Source: VAZQ01 sp963725065
Lineage (GTDB): Bacteria; Pseudomonadota; Alphaproteobacteria; Rhizobiales; Xanthobacteraceae
DNA length: 64,000 bases
Reading direction: 5' to 3'
Assembly: GCA_963725065.1 (NCBI GenBank)
Contig: CAVRXD010000023.1
Location: 116,525-180,524 of the forward strand
A program made the position numbers and the translations under genes. The notes under the pieces are model-generated. The model did no database searches, was not told the DNA's origin, and saw only the letters and a list, made by a program, of their open reading frames with translations. The stretch's first letter is position 1. The number at the start of each line of letters is the position of its first letter. Positions 1 to 8,405 of the stretch are shown here, piece by piece.

Positions 1-1
1 T

Positions 2-1762
2 GAGGGACTGGCACGCGAAAGCCGCCTGCGCGAGACCTGCGCGCGCACCGGCATCCGCCTCGTCGGCCCTTCGAGCCTCGGCGTGGTCGACCTGCGCAGC
101 AAGGCCATGCTGACGGCGAACGCCGCCTTCGACGAGCCGGACTTGCCGGCCGGGCGCATCTTCGCCGCCTCCCACAGCGGCAGCCTGATCGGTGCGCTGC
201 TCTCGCGTGGCAAGGCTCGCGGCGTCGGTTTCGCCGGGCTGGTGTCGGTCGGCAACGAGGTCGACCTCTCGCTCGGCGAAATCTGCGCAACGACGCTCGA
301 TGATCCCGGCATCGACGGCTACATGCTGTTTCTCGAAACCATGCGGCATGCGGAGACGTTGCGCCGGTTTGCGCTGGCGGCGGCGCAGCGCGGCAAACCG
401 ATCATCGCCTACAAGCTCGGCCGCTCGGCCGCGGCGCGCGAGCTCGCGGTCTCCCATACCGGCGCGCTCGCCGGCGAGGACGACGTCGCCGATGTTTTCC
501 TCAAGGCTTGCGGCATCGCGCGGGTCGACACGCTCGACGCCCTGATCGAAGGCCTGCCGCTGCTGGCGCGGGTGCCGGTTGCGACCCGCGGCGGGCGCAG
601 ACGCGTCGGCGTCGTCACGACCACCGCGGGCGGCGCCACCATGGTGATCGATCCGCTGGCGAGCCGCGGCGTGACCATCGAGCCCGCGAGCGCGGCGACA
701 TTGGCGCGGCTCGCCGGCGCCGGGATCGAGGTCAAGCCCGCGCGGCTGGTCGATCTCACCATCGCCGGCGCGCGCTACCAGACCATGAAGGCGACGCTCG
801 ACATTCTGCTGGCGGCGCCGGAATTCGATCTCGTGCTTGCGGTCGTCGGCTCGTCCGCGCGGGCGCAGCCGGAGATGACCGTGCGGCCGATCATCGACAG
901 CGCCGGCGCGGGAAAACCGCTGGCGGCATTTCTCGCGCCCGATGCGCCGGAGGCACTGGCGGCGCTGAGCCGCGCGGGCGTGCCGAATTTCCGCACGCCC
1001 GAGGCCTGCGCCGACGCGATCGCCGCCGCGCTGGCGCGGCGCACGCCACAACCATATTCGCCGTCCTCGTCGCACGACGCGGATGCCTCGCTCCGGGCCG
1101 GGCGTGACGGAACCATGCTCGACGAGCTCGCGGCCGGGGCGCGGCTCGAGCGCCTCGGCATCGCGCGAGCACCTTCGGTCGCGCTCGATGCCGACATCGC
1201 CCAGGCACCGCCCCTGCCCTTTCCCTTTCCGGTCGCGGTCAAGCTCCTCTCCGCCGAAGTCGCGCACAAGAGCGACATCGGCGGCGTCGTGCTCGGGGTC
1301 GCCGATGGCGGCGCGCTGCTCGCCGCCATCGGAGCGATCCGTACCAACGTGGCCGAACGAACGCCCGGGGCGCGCGTTGCACGCGTGCTGGTGCAGCCCA
1401 TGGTCGCGGGGCTCGGCGAGGTTCTCCTGGGCTATCGCGTCGACCGCGATGTCGGCCCGCTGGTCATGCTGGCGGCGGGCGGCGTGCTGACCGAGATCGA
1501 GCGCGACCGCAGCCTGCGACTGGCGCCGGTCGATCTCGCCGGCGCGCGCGACATGATCGCCGAGGTACGCGGCCTCACCGCGCTCACCGGCTACCGCGGC
1601 AAGCCCAAGGGCGATCTCGAGGCCCTGGCGCACGCCGTTGTCGCGATTTCGCGGCTGGCGGAGGACGCTGTCGTCGCCGAGGCGGAGATCAATCCGCTGA
1701 TCGTGCGGCCCGCGGGCGAAGGCGTCGTCGCTGTCGATGCCCTGGTGCGGCTTATGGTGTGA
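2..1762 (+). CDS. Acyl-CoA synthetase (NDP-forming), 5' end missing
   Basis: The reading frame is open from base 2, so the N-terminus lies outside the window; the GTG at 83 is internal. The visible part starts at the end of the CoA-binding domain (GIRLVGPSSLGVVDL, base 50 onward). The succinyl-CoA-ligase-like domain follows, with SHSGS and then SHTGALAG, whose His (base 455) matches the phosphorylated histidine of ADP-forming acetyl-CoA synthetases. The C-terminal third is an ATP-grasp domain (VAVKLLSAEVAHKSDIGGV, then AEINPL near the end). Known family chemistry is interconversion of an acyl-CoA with acid plus ATP through a phosphohistidine. It is followed after 45 bases by an MmgE/PrpD gene on the same strand, which suggests activation of, or energy recovery from, an organic acid. 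The substrate cannot be read from sequence. Confidence 0.88.
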   Translation, partial: EGLARESRLRETCARTGIRLVGPSSLGVVDLRSKAMLTANAAFDEPDLPAGRIFAASHSGSLIGALLSRGKARGVGFAGLVSVGNEVDLSLGEICATTLDDPGIDGYMLFLETMRHAETLRRFALAAAQRGKPIIAYKLGRSAAARELAVSHTGALAGEDDVADVFLKACGIARVDTLDALIEGLPLLARVPVATRGGRRRVGVVTTTAGGATMVIDPLASRGVTIEPASAATLARLAGAGIEVKPARLVDLTIAGARYQTMKATLDILLAAPEFDLVLAVVGSSARAQPEMTVRPIIDSAGAGKPLAAFLAPDAPEALAALSRAGVPNFRTPEACADAIAAALARRTPQPYSPSSSHDADASLRAGRDGTMLDELAAGARLERLGIARAPSVALDADIAQAPPLPFPFPVAVKLLSAEVAHKSDIGGVVLGVADGGALLAAIGAIRTNVAERTPGARVARVLVQPMVAGLGEVLLGYRVDRDVGPLVMLAAGGVLTEIERDRSLRLAPVDLAGARDMIAEVRGLTALTGYRGKPKGDLEALAHAVVAISRLAEDAVVAEAEINPLIVRPAGEGVVAVDALVRLMV

Positions 1763-1807
1763 CGCTTATGGTGTAATGTCCCGTCAGTGAGCCATCCGGA
1801 GACACGC

Positions 1808-3208
1808 ATGTCCCACGCCGAAGCCCTGCAAACGCTTCATCCCGCCGTCGGTGCGACCGAGGCCATCGTCGAGTTCGTCAACGAGCTCCGCCATGCCGCG
1901 CTCACCGACGAGGTGCGCCATTACGCGCGGCGGCATCTGCTCGACACCGTGGGCGTCATGATCGCCGGTGCGGGCGGCGAGGTCGCGACCCGCGCCGAGG
2001 CCGTGCTGGCGGCGGTGCGGCCGGCCGGCCGCATCCCGGTGCCCGGCCGCGCGCGGCGGGCCGATCTGATCGATGCCGCCTTCCTCGGCGGCACCGCGGC
2101 GCACGGCATCGAGCTCGATGACGGCTTCCGCCAGGGCTCGGTGCATCCGGGCTGTGTGGTGGTGCCGGCGGTGCTCGCGCTCGGCTACGACCGGCGGATC
2201 ACCGGCGCGGCGCTGATCGAGGCGCTGGTCGCCGGCTACGAGGCCGAGATCGCGATCGGGCGCGCGTGCCATCCCGACCTGCGCCAGCGCGGATTCCATC
2301 CGGCGGCCGCGGTCGGCGTGTTTGGTTCGGTCATGGCGGCCGGCAAGCTGCGCCGGCTCTCGGTCGGGCAACTTGCCAACGCACTCGGGATCGCCGCCTC
2401 GAGCGCGGCCGGACTGTTCGCGTTCGTCAACGGCGGCGCGGACATCAAGCGTCTGCACGCCGGCCACGCCTCGCGCGAAGGCCTGCAGGCCGCGCTGCTG
2501 GCAGAGCAAGGGGTCGAAGGCCCGCCCGATGTGATCGAGGCGCGCGACGGCTTCATGCAGGCTTTCGCCTTCGGCCGCGCCGATAAAGCCCGTGCCATCG
2601 TACTCCCGCCCACCGTACCGTTCGGCATCACCGACTGCTACATCAAGCCCTATCCGTGCTGCCGGCACATCCAGCCCGCGGTCGAGGCGCTGATCGGCCT
2701 GCTCAACGATGAGGGCATCGCGACCGAGGAGGTGCAGCGCGTCGACGTCGCCACCTATCGCATCGCCGCCGAGCACGCCGAGACCGGCTGGGATGATTTC
2801 GCCAGCGCGCAGCTCAGCTTCGCCTACCTGATCGGACTCGCGGTGCGATTCCGCGCCATCAAGGTCGAGCACTTCACCGAGCAGATGCGAGGCGATCCGG
2901 CCTTCGCCGCGATCGCCCGCAAGCTCACGGTGACGGCGCCGCCCGACATCGACCGGCTCTATCCGCAACTGCGACCGGCGCGGGTGACGGTCACGACCGC
3001 GCGCGGCAGCTTCACCCGTCAGGCCGACGAAGCGCTCGGCTCGCGCATCGTGCCGCTCGACGACACCGGGCTGCAGGCGAAGTTCCTGGATCTCGTAGGA
3101 CCGGTGTTCGGTCCGGCGCGGGCGAAGGAGCTGATGGAGCAGGTGTGGTCGGTGGAGAAGATCGGCGACGTGGCGCCGCTGGTCGAGTCGATGGCCAAGC
3201 CCGCGTAG
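1808..3208 (+). CDS. MmgE/PrpD family protein (2-methylcitrate dehydratase-like)
   Basis: The protein has 466 residues, the usual MmgE/PrpD length. Typical segments are LLDTVGVMIAGAG near the N-terminus, GTAAHGIELDDG, HPGCVVVPAVLALG and KPYPCCRHIQPAVEA in the second half. The family includes 2-methylcitrate dehydratase, cis-aconitate decarboxylase and many uncharacterised dehydratases or isomerases of di- and tricarboxylic acids. I prefer ATG 1808, which has GGAGA at 1798-1802, over the in-frame GTG at 1787. It lies 45 bases after the acyl-CoA synthetase and converges on the amidohydrolase. A second homologue sits at 30985. The propionate pathway is unlikely because prpB and prpC are absent, so the substrate is open. 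Confidence 0.87.
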   Translation: MSHAEALQTLHPAVGATEAIVEFVNELRHAALTDEVRHYARRHLLDTVGVMIAGAGGEVATRAEAVLAAVRPAGRIPVPGRARRADLIDAAFLGGTAAHGIELDDGFRQGSVHPGCVVVPAVLALGYDRRITGAALIEALVAGYEAEIAIGRACHPDLRQRGFHPAAAVGVFGSVMAAGKLRRLSVGQLANALGIAASSAAGLFAFVNGGADIKRLHAGHASREGLQAALLAEQGVEGPPDVIEARDGFMQAFAFGRADKARAIVLPPTVPFGITDCYIKPYPCCRHIQPAVEALIGLLNDEGIATEEVQRVDVATYRIAAEHAETGWDDFASAQLSFAYLIGLAVRFRAIKVEHFTEQMRGDPAFAAIARKLTVTAPPDIDRLYPQLRPARVTVTTARGSFTRQADEALGSRIVPLDDTGLQAKFLDLVGPVFGPARAKELMEQVWSVEKIGDVAPLVESMAKPA

Positions 3209-3216
3209 AGCGCGTC

Positions 3217-4164
3217 TCACCCATATTTCGGAAACAGCGCGAGCGCATTGGCGCGGTCGATCTCGGCGCGGCGCGCGTCGGAGAGAAATCCGGATTCGTG
3301 GGTCTTGATCATCTCGGCGATCACGCGCGGATTGGCGAACGGAAAATCGGTTCCGAACACCACCCGCTCCGGCGCGGCGACGTGATCGAGCGAACCGAAG
3401 GTCTGCTCCCCGGGCGAGAGCGCGTTGTCGTACCAGAAGTGCCGCAGCCCGGCGAAGACCTGCTCGCGCGACAGCTGCGGCAGCCGCTTGTCGATCATCG
3501 GGGAGACCGAAAGCCGCCATGCGAAATAGGGCACCAGCCCGCCGGCATGGGGCAGAATGAATTGCACGCGCGGAAAGCGCTCGATCGCCCTCGAAAATAT
3601 CAGGTTCACCACCGCGCGCGTGGTGTCGAACAGATATTCCATCATGAAGGCCGGCCAGGGCAGCGCGAGATCCTTGCTCGATGGGTGCAGACCGGGATGG
3701 ACGAACACGACCGCGCCGCGCTCGTTCAGCATCGCCAGCACGGGATCGAAGCGTGGATCGCCGAGAAAATTCTCACCGTAGCTCGCAAACAGCGAGACGC
3801 CGTCGAGCTTCAGCACGTCGAACGCATATGCGATCTCGTCGAGGGCGCCTTGCACGGTTCCCATCGAGACGGTGGCGAATGCGCCGAAGCGCCGGGGCCA
3901 GCGCACCGCGAGCTCAGCCGCGTAGTCGTTGCAGCGCCGCGCCAGCGCCTGCGCCTCGGCCTCGCTGCAGAAGCCGACGCCGGGCTGCGCCAGCGAGGTG
4001 AGCGCGACCTCGATGCCGCAGGCATCCATCAGGTCCAGTGCAAGTTGCGGGGTCCAGTCCGGGTACTTGCCGATGGCGGGGCCCCTGCCCGCCGCATAGA
4101 CCGCCTCACTGTAGAATGGCGGAATGAGGTGGAAATGAACGTCGATCCTGCGCGGCGATACCAT
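3217..4164 (-). CDS. Amidohydrolase family protein (ACMSD/gamma-resorcylate decarboxylase-like)
   Basis: The protein has 315 residues with an N-terminal HxH metal motif (RIDVHFHLIPP), a mid-protein ILPHAGG histidine and a C-terminal GTDFPFANP aspartate motif. That arrangement is typical of Amidohydro_2 (PF04909) enzymes. Members are zinc-dependent hydrolases or non-oxidative decarboxylases such as ACMS decarboxylase and gamma-resorcylate decarboxylase. I chose ATG 4164 because GGGA lies about 8 bases upstream; an in-frame TTG at 4176 would add four residues. It is divergent from the alpha/beta-hydrolase operon starting at 4370 and converges with the PrpD gene, 8 bases apart. It is one of three such amidohydrolases in the window (also 18826 and 56584). 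Decarboxylase against hydrolase cannot be decided here. Confidence 0.85.
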   Translation of the reverse strand: MVSPRRIDVHFHLIPPFYSEAVYAAGRGPAIGKYPDWTPQLALDLMDACGIEVALTSLAQPGVGFCSEAEAQALARRCNDYAAELAVRWPRRFGAFATVSMGTVQGALDEIAYAFDVLKLDGVSLFASYGENFLGDPRFDPVLAMLNERGAVVFVHPGLHPSSKDLALPWPAFMMEYLFDTTRAVVNLIFSRAIERFPRVQFILPHAGGLVPYFAWRLSVSPMIDKRLPQLSREQVFAGLRHFWYDNALSPGEQTFGSLDHVAAPERVVFGTDFPFANPRVIAEMIKTHESGFLSDARRAEIDRANALALFPKYG

Positions 4165-4369
4165 CCGAGATCCCAATCAACGGTTGTCATGCCCGTGAAG
4201 CCGGGCAGCCGGAACATATTTGCGTGCACGATTGTGCATCACGTCTGGTTCAGTGACCACTGCATCGCGCCGGCGCGGGCGATGACAGCCGGGTCTGGGC
4301 GGTAGCGGCCGCCATGTTGAAGTTTGCAGGCATCCATGTCTCTATGCCGCGCAACCAAGGAGGCAAACC

Positions 4370-5179
4370 GTGCCCTGGATGGACGCCAACGGCATCAGCA
4401 TTCACTTCGAGCTTGGCGGCAAGGGGCCATCGGTCGTGCTGCTGCACGAGATGGGCGGCACGCTCGACAGCTGGGACGGCATCTTTCCCGCCCTGAGCGA
4501 GCGCTTCCGCACGCTGCGCTACGACCAGCGCGGCTCGGGACTGTCCGAAAAGGTGCGCGAGCCGATCACCACGGAAATCCTGGAGGAAGATCTCGAGGCC
4601 GTGCTGCAGGAAAGCGGGCTCCCGCCGCCCTACCATTTCGTTACGGTCGCCGCCGCCACGATGCAGTCGCTCATCTACATGACCAAATATCCCGATCGCG
4701 TTGCGAGTTTCGTGTTCTGCAATCCGTTCACCGGCGCCGATCCGACCCGCGTGGCTGCGCTCGAGCAGCGCGCCGGTCTCGCCGAGCGCGAGGGCCTGCG
4801 CAAGGCCATTCCGACGACGCTCGACAACTCGTGGCCGCCCGACATCGGCGACCGCGCGGCCTACGCGACCTATCGCGGGCGCTATCTTGCGCACGATCCG
4901 GTCTGCTTCGCCTCCATGAACCGGGCGATCGCGCGGCCCAACGTGACGCATCTGGCCAAGGAGATCCGGCGGCCAACCATGGTGGTGGCCGGCCGTTTCG
5001 ACAAGGTCCGGCCGCCCGCCGCCAGCGAGCAGTTCGCGCAGACGATCCCCGATGCGCGCTTCGAGCTGATCGACGCCGTGCACATGATGCCGGCGCAGGC
5101 GGCCGGTCCGCTGCTCGCGCTGCTCAACGACTTCCTGGGCAAGCAAGCGGCATCCACCGCCAAGCAGCGCGCGAGCTGA
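4370..5179 (+). CDS. Alpha/beta hydrolase-fold protein lacking the nucleophile serine
   Basis: The protein has 269 residues. AAGGAGG lies just before the GTG at 4370, so GTG is preferred over the ATG three codons later. The fold is clear: VVLLHEMGG oxyanion loop, LRYDQRGSG, VVAGRFDKVRP with the acid Asp, and DAVHMMPAQA with the catalytic His. The nucleophile elbow, normally GxSxG, reads TVAAATM, so Ala95 stands where Ser should be. Canonical ester hydrolysis is therefore unlikely. The protein could be a lyase, decarboxylase, cofactor-free oxygenase-like enzyme or non-catalytic partner; that is inference. It sits 14 bases upstream of an intact paralogue (5194) and upstream of a gentisate-type dioxygenase, so it probably acts in the same aromatic pathway. 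Confidence 0.85.
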   Translation: MPWMDANGISIHFELGGKGPSVVLLHEMGGTLDSWDGIFPALSERFRTLRYDQRGSGLSEKVREPITTEILEEDLEAVLQESGLPPPYHFVTVAAATMQSLIYMTKYPDRVASFVFCNPFTGADPTRVAALEQRAGLAEREGLRKAIPTTLDNSWPPDIGDRAAYATYRGRYLAHDPVCFASMNRAIARPNVTHLAKEIRRPTMVVAGRFDKVRPPAASEQFAQTIPDARFELIDAVHMMPAQAAGPLLALLNDFLGKQAASTAKQRAS

Positions 5180-5193
5180 GGAGATCTGACGCA

Positions 5194-5979
5194 ATGAAGG
5201 TCAAGGCCAACGGCATAGCGATGAACTACCAGGTGGACGGGCCCGAGGCTGCGCCCTGGCTCATCTTCAGCAATTCGCTCGCGACCAATCTGACGATGTG
5301 GGACGACCAGGCGCGCGAGCTCAAGCACGCGTATCGCGTGCTGCGCTACGACCAGCGTGGGCATGGCGGCACCGAGGCAACCGCCGGGCGCTACAGCTTC
5401 GACCTGCTGCTGGCCGACGTGATCGCGCTGATGGACGCGCTCGCAATCAAGAAGGCGCATTTCGCCGGCCTGTCCATGGGCGGCGCGACCGCGCTCGGCC
5501 TGGCGCAGAAGCATCCCGACCGGCTCGACCGGGTCATCGTCTGCGATACGCCGTGCCAGTCGACATCCGCGAGCGCGCAGCAATGGGAGGAGCGCATCGT
5601 GGTTGCCGAGAAGCAAGGCATGGAGGCGCTGGTCGAGCCCACGATCGGACGCTGGTTTCCGCCGGACGTGCTCAAGGCCAACCCGCCGCACCTCGACAAG
5701 GTCCGCCGGATGATCCGCAACACGCCGGTGAACGGTTTCATCGGCTGCGCCGCGGCCCTGGCCGATCACGATTACGCCTCGGCGGTCACAACGGTGAAGC
5801 GGCCGGTCCTGTTCATGGCCGGCGAGAAGGACGGCGTCACGCCGGTCGCCATGCGCAAGCTCAGCACGGCATTGCCGGGCTCGCGCTACGTCGAATTTCC
5901 CGGCGCCGGGCATATCTCCAACATGGACCAGCCCGACGGTTTCACCCGCACCATCGAGCAATTCCTGGCCGCCAAATGA
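5194..5979 (+). CDS. Alpha/beta hydrolase, 3-oxoadipate enol-lactonase (PcaD)-like
   Basis: The protein has 261 residues. GAGGAG at 5178-5183 precedes the ATG. The complete triad context is visible: AGLSMGGATA with Ser94 in the elbow, MAGEKDGVTP with the Asp, and GAGHISNMDQP with the His. PWLIFSNSLATNLTMWD at the start resembles PcaD, which opens the enol-lactone of the beta-ketoadipate pathway. No other pca gene is visible, so the name is a family call rather than an assignment; a related enol-lactone or ester hydrolase is equally possible. It is probably co-transcribed with the nucleophile-less paralogue 14 bases upstream and with the dioxygenase downstream. Confidence 0.85.
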   Translation: MKVKANGIAMNYQVDGPEAAPWLIFSNSLATNLTMWDDQARELKHAYRVLRYDQRGHGGTEATAGRYSFDLLLADVIALMDALAIKKAHFAGLSMGGATALGLAQKHPDRLDRVIVCDTPCQSTSASAQQWEERIVVAEKQGMEALVEPTIGRWFPPDVLKANPPHLDKVRRMIRNTPVNGFIGCAAALADHDYASAVTTVKRPVLFMAGEKDGVTPVAMRKLSTALPGSRYVEFPGAGHISNMDQPDGFTRTIEQFLAAK

Positions 5980-6137
5980 GAGCGGCGCAGTCCCGGCATG
6001 CCGTTGCGCCAATTGCAAAGCTTCCGCCAGGGGCTATACGGTAGGGCAACGGCCGTCTCCGGATCAGGCGCCGCCCAGCCGGCTGCCATCCGAGGAAAAC
6101 GCCGAACGATCGCTTCGACATCGCAGGAGAGAACGTC

Positions 6138-7361
6138 ATGACCGCCGCCGCAGCCAAAGCCACGCCCAAACCCGCCCATCCGGCACTCTCCAGCAAGGCC
6201 CGCGAACTGATGGAGGCGATCAACGCCGAAGCCGGCAAGCATAATGTGTGGGTGCGCACGCAGGCGAATGCGCCGGCCCAGCGACCCTGGTTCAGCGAGA
6301 CCAGCGGCGAGGGCAGCGGACAGCTCGCGTCCGGCCGCGTCGCCGCCGGCCAGATGAAGACCGCTCCCTATCTCTGGCGCTGGAAGGAATTCAGTCCGTA
6401 TCTCCACCAGATTTCCGAGATCGCTCGCAAGGCCGACGTTTCACCGATCGAATTCGCCGATCGGCAGAGCATCCTGTTGCTCAACCCGGGCCTGAACGGA
6501 CGGCTGCAGGTCACCAACACCATCCGTTGCGCGATCTCGATCTACAATCCCGGCGACGTCGCGCCGGTGCATCTGCACTCACCCAATGCCAGCCGCACCA
6601 TTCTCTCGGACAAGGGCGGCTATACGGTGGTCGAAGGCGAGCGCTGCTCCGCGTCACGCGGCGATCTCATCCTGACGCCGAACGGCACGTGGCACGATCA
6701 CGGCAACGATGACAGCGAGCCGGTGATCTGGATCGACACGCTGGACTGGCCGCTGATGGAGTTCCTCGACGCCGCCTGGGTCGATCACGACATGCCGGGC
6801 GCCCAGGGCAACGCGCATGTGCAGGCCGTCACCCTCAGCGAAGGCTATTCGCGCAAGCTCTACGGCCAAGGCGGCATCAAGCCGGCCTTCGTCAATCACC
6901 AGCGCGGCGTCGGTCACGCGCCTGCGCCGCTGTTCCACTACCGCGGCGCGGACGTGCTCGAGACGCTGCAGAGCCTGCGCAAGGAAAAAGGCGATCCGCA
7001 CGAGGGCATCAAGGTCGACTTCGTCAACCCCGTCACCGGCGAGCCGGTGTTCAAGACCCTGAACTATTCCGCCCAGCTGCTGCGCCCGGGCGAGGAGACC
7101 GAGCTCAAGCGCGAAACCGCCGGTACATATTATGTGGTGATCGAAGGCACCGGCGCGACCGAGGTTGGCGGCAAACGCTTCGAGTGGAGTCACAACGACC
7201 TGTTCGTCGTGCCGAACTTCCTGTGGCGGCGCCACATCAATACCGGCAAGACCGACGCGGTGATCTACTCGGTGTCGGACGCGGCGCTCATGCGCAATAT
7301 CGGCCAATACTATGCGCAGGGCCGCTCGAAGGACGGCAAGGTGACCGAGCTGGTGCACTGA
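6138..7361 (+). CDS. Gentisate 1,2-dioxygenase-like bicupin ring-cleaving dioxygenase
   Basis: The protein has 407 residues with two cupin domains. The first carries the Fe(II) site VAPVHLHSPNASR (His145, His147) and TPNGTWHDHGND (His186). The second degenerate cupin covers the last third (VVIEGTGATEVGGKRFEWS). This is the layout of gentisate, 1-hydroxy-2-naphthoate and salicylate 1,2-dioxygenases, which cleave hydroxylated aromatic acids between the hydroxyl- and carboxyl-bearing carbons. The usual HRHTQ segment is replaced by HLHSPN, so substrate specificity may differ. AGGAGAG lies about 6 bases before the ATG. Neighbours encode an FAH-type hydrolase and an MAAI-type isomerase, the expected next steps after gentisate cleavage. 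Confidence 0.82.
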   Translation: MTAAAAKATPKPAHPALSSKARELMEAINAEAGKHNVWVRTQANAPAQRPWFSETSGEGSGQLASGRVAAGQMKTAPYLWRWKEFSPYLHQISEIARKADVSPIEFADRQSILLLNPGLNGRLQVTNTIRCAISIYNPGDVAPVHLHSPNASRTILSDKGGYTVVEGERCSASRGDLILTPNGTWHDHGNDDSEPVIWIDTLDWPLMEFLDAAWVDHDMPGAQGNAHVQAVTLSEGYSRKLYGQGGIKPAFVNHQRGVGHAPAPLFHYRGADVLETLQSLRKEKGDPHEGIKVDFVNPVTGEPVFKTLNYSAQLLRPGEETELKRETAGTYYVVIEGTGATEVGGKRFEWSHNDLFVVPNFLWRRHINTGKTDAVIYSVSDAALMRNIGQYYAQGRSKDGKVTELVH

Positions 7362-7389
7362 GCCGCGCGCCATCGCGCCGCAAGCTTAC

Positions 7390-7423
7390 GGCCGGAGCGC
7401 CCCACGCTCCGGCCGTTTTGTTT
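7390..7423 (+). terminator. Rho-independent terminator
   Basis: A 10-bp perfect stem (GGCCGGAGCG / CGCTCCGGCC) with the 5-base loop CCCCA is followed by GTTTTGTTT. It lies 28 bases after the dioxygenase stop and just before the end of the convergent FAH gene. The T-rich tail is on the plus side only, so it serves the plus-strand transcript. Confidence 0.85.
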
Positions 7424-7433
7424 ATGGATGCGC

Positions 7434-8288
7434 TTACGTCTCGTCCGCGACCTTGTTCCGCAGCACGCCGATCTGCGGCAATTCGACCTCGACCACGTCG
7501 CCGGGCTTGAGCCATACGGGCGGATTGCGGTGAACGCCGGCGCCGGTCGGCGTTCCGGTCCAGATCAGATCGCCCGGCTTGAGCGTCGCGAACGTGCTGA
7601 TGTAGTTGATCAGCCAGGCGAAGCCCCAGGTCAGGCGGTCGGTGGTGTCGTCCTGCCGGACCTCGCCGTTCACGCGTGTCATCACGCGCAGCGGCTTTGC
7701 CGGATCGAGCTCGTCGGCGGTGACCATCCACGGACCGACACTGCCGGACTTGTCGAAATTCTTGCCTTGCGTGACGTTCAGGCTGCCGTGTCGCAGCCAG
7801 TCGCGCACGCTGCCTTCGTTGCCGAGCGTGAAACCGCCGATCATCGACAACGCGCTTTCGCGCGGAACGTGACGGCCTTCCTTGCCGATCACGAGCACGA
7901 TCTCGCCCTCGTAATCGAACTTGTCGGACACCTTCGGCCGCACGATCGCCTGGTCGGCCCCCACCAGCGAGGTCGGAAAACGGCAGAACAGGTTGGGATA
8001 TTTCGGCGCCTCCCGACCATCCTTGTACTCGGCGCTGCGCTCGGGATAGTTGATGCCGACGCAGATGTTCTTGTCGGGCGTGGGTATCGGCGGCAGCATC
8101 TCCACGTCCTTGACCTGGTAGTCTGCCGGCCCCTTCGCCGCCGCACCAGCTTCCGCGATCGCCTGCGCGCGCAGCAGGTCGAGCAGCGTCGGATATTTCG
8201 CGAGCTTACGGCCGAGATCGATGATGCCGCCGTCGGTGACCGCGCCATAGCTGGTGCGGCCGTTCGCCTTGAAAGTTGCAAGTTTCAT
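7434..8288 (-). CDS. Fumarylacetoacetate hydrolase family protein (probable fumarylpyruvate hydrolase)
   Basis: The protein has 284 residues, usual for the bacterial FAH family with an N-terminal cap. Visible elements are NICVGINYPERSAEY, the acidic metal motif FDYEGEIVLVIG, TLGNEGSVRDW, and the C-terminal GDLIWTGTPTGAG. FAH-family enzymes cleave C-C bonds of fumarylacetoacetate, fumarylpyruvate or related keto acids, or decarboxylate them. Next to a gentisate-type dioxygenase and an MAAI-like isomerase the best fit is hydrolysis of fumarylpyruvate (or a substituted version) to fumarate and pyruvate; this is contextual inference. It lies downstream of the GST gene on the same strand and converges with the dioxygenase across a terminator. 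Confidence 0.87.
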   Translation of the reverse strand: MKLATFKANGRTSYGAVTDGGIIDLGRKLAKYPTLLDLLRAQAIAEAGAAAKGPADYQVKDVEMLPPIPTPDKNICVGINYPERSAEYKDGREAPKYPNLFCRFPTSLVGADQAIVRPKVSDKFDYEGEIVLVIGKEGRHVPRESALSMIGGFTLGNEGSVRDWLRHGSLNVTQGKNFDKSGSVGPWMVTADELDPAKPLRVMTRVNGEVRQDDTTDRLTWGFAWLINYISTFATLKPGDLIWTGTPTGAGVHRNPPVWLKPGDVVEVELPQIGVLRNKVADET

Positions 8289-8373
8289 GAGATCGCTCTG
8301 CCAATGATCTTTGAGGGTGGCCGGCTTGGGCGGGCCACCGGGTGACGCGCGCGTTGGGTTATAAAGGCGTAGA

Positions 8374-8394
8374 GGCCCGGCACAAGGCCGGGCC
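8374..8394. repeat. Intra-operon hairpin between isomerase and FAH genes
   Basis: A perfect 8-bp stem GGCCCGGC / GCCGGGCC with the 5-base loop ACAAG lies in the 117-base spacer between two minus-strand genes. It has no T-rich tail on either strand, so it is not an obvious terminator. It could stabilise or attenuate mRNA. Confidence 0.4.
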
Positions 8395-8405
8395 CGACGC
8401 CCCGA

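Noticed and set aside
4165..4369. Weak hairpins (TGCCCG/CGGGCA near 4190 and a GC-rich one near 4268) as dispersed repeats
   Set aside because: They resemble the 60569 repeat but are too degenerate to claim; no other signal is visible in this spacer.
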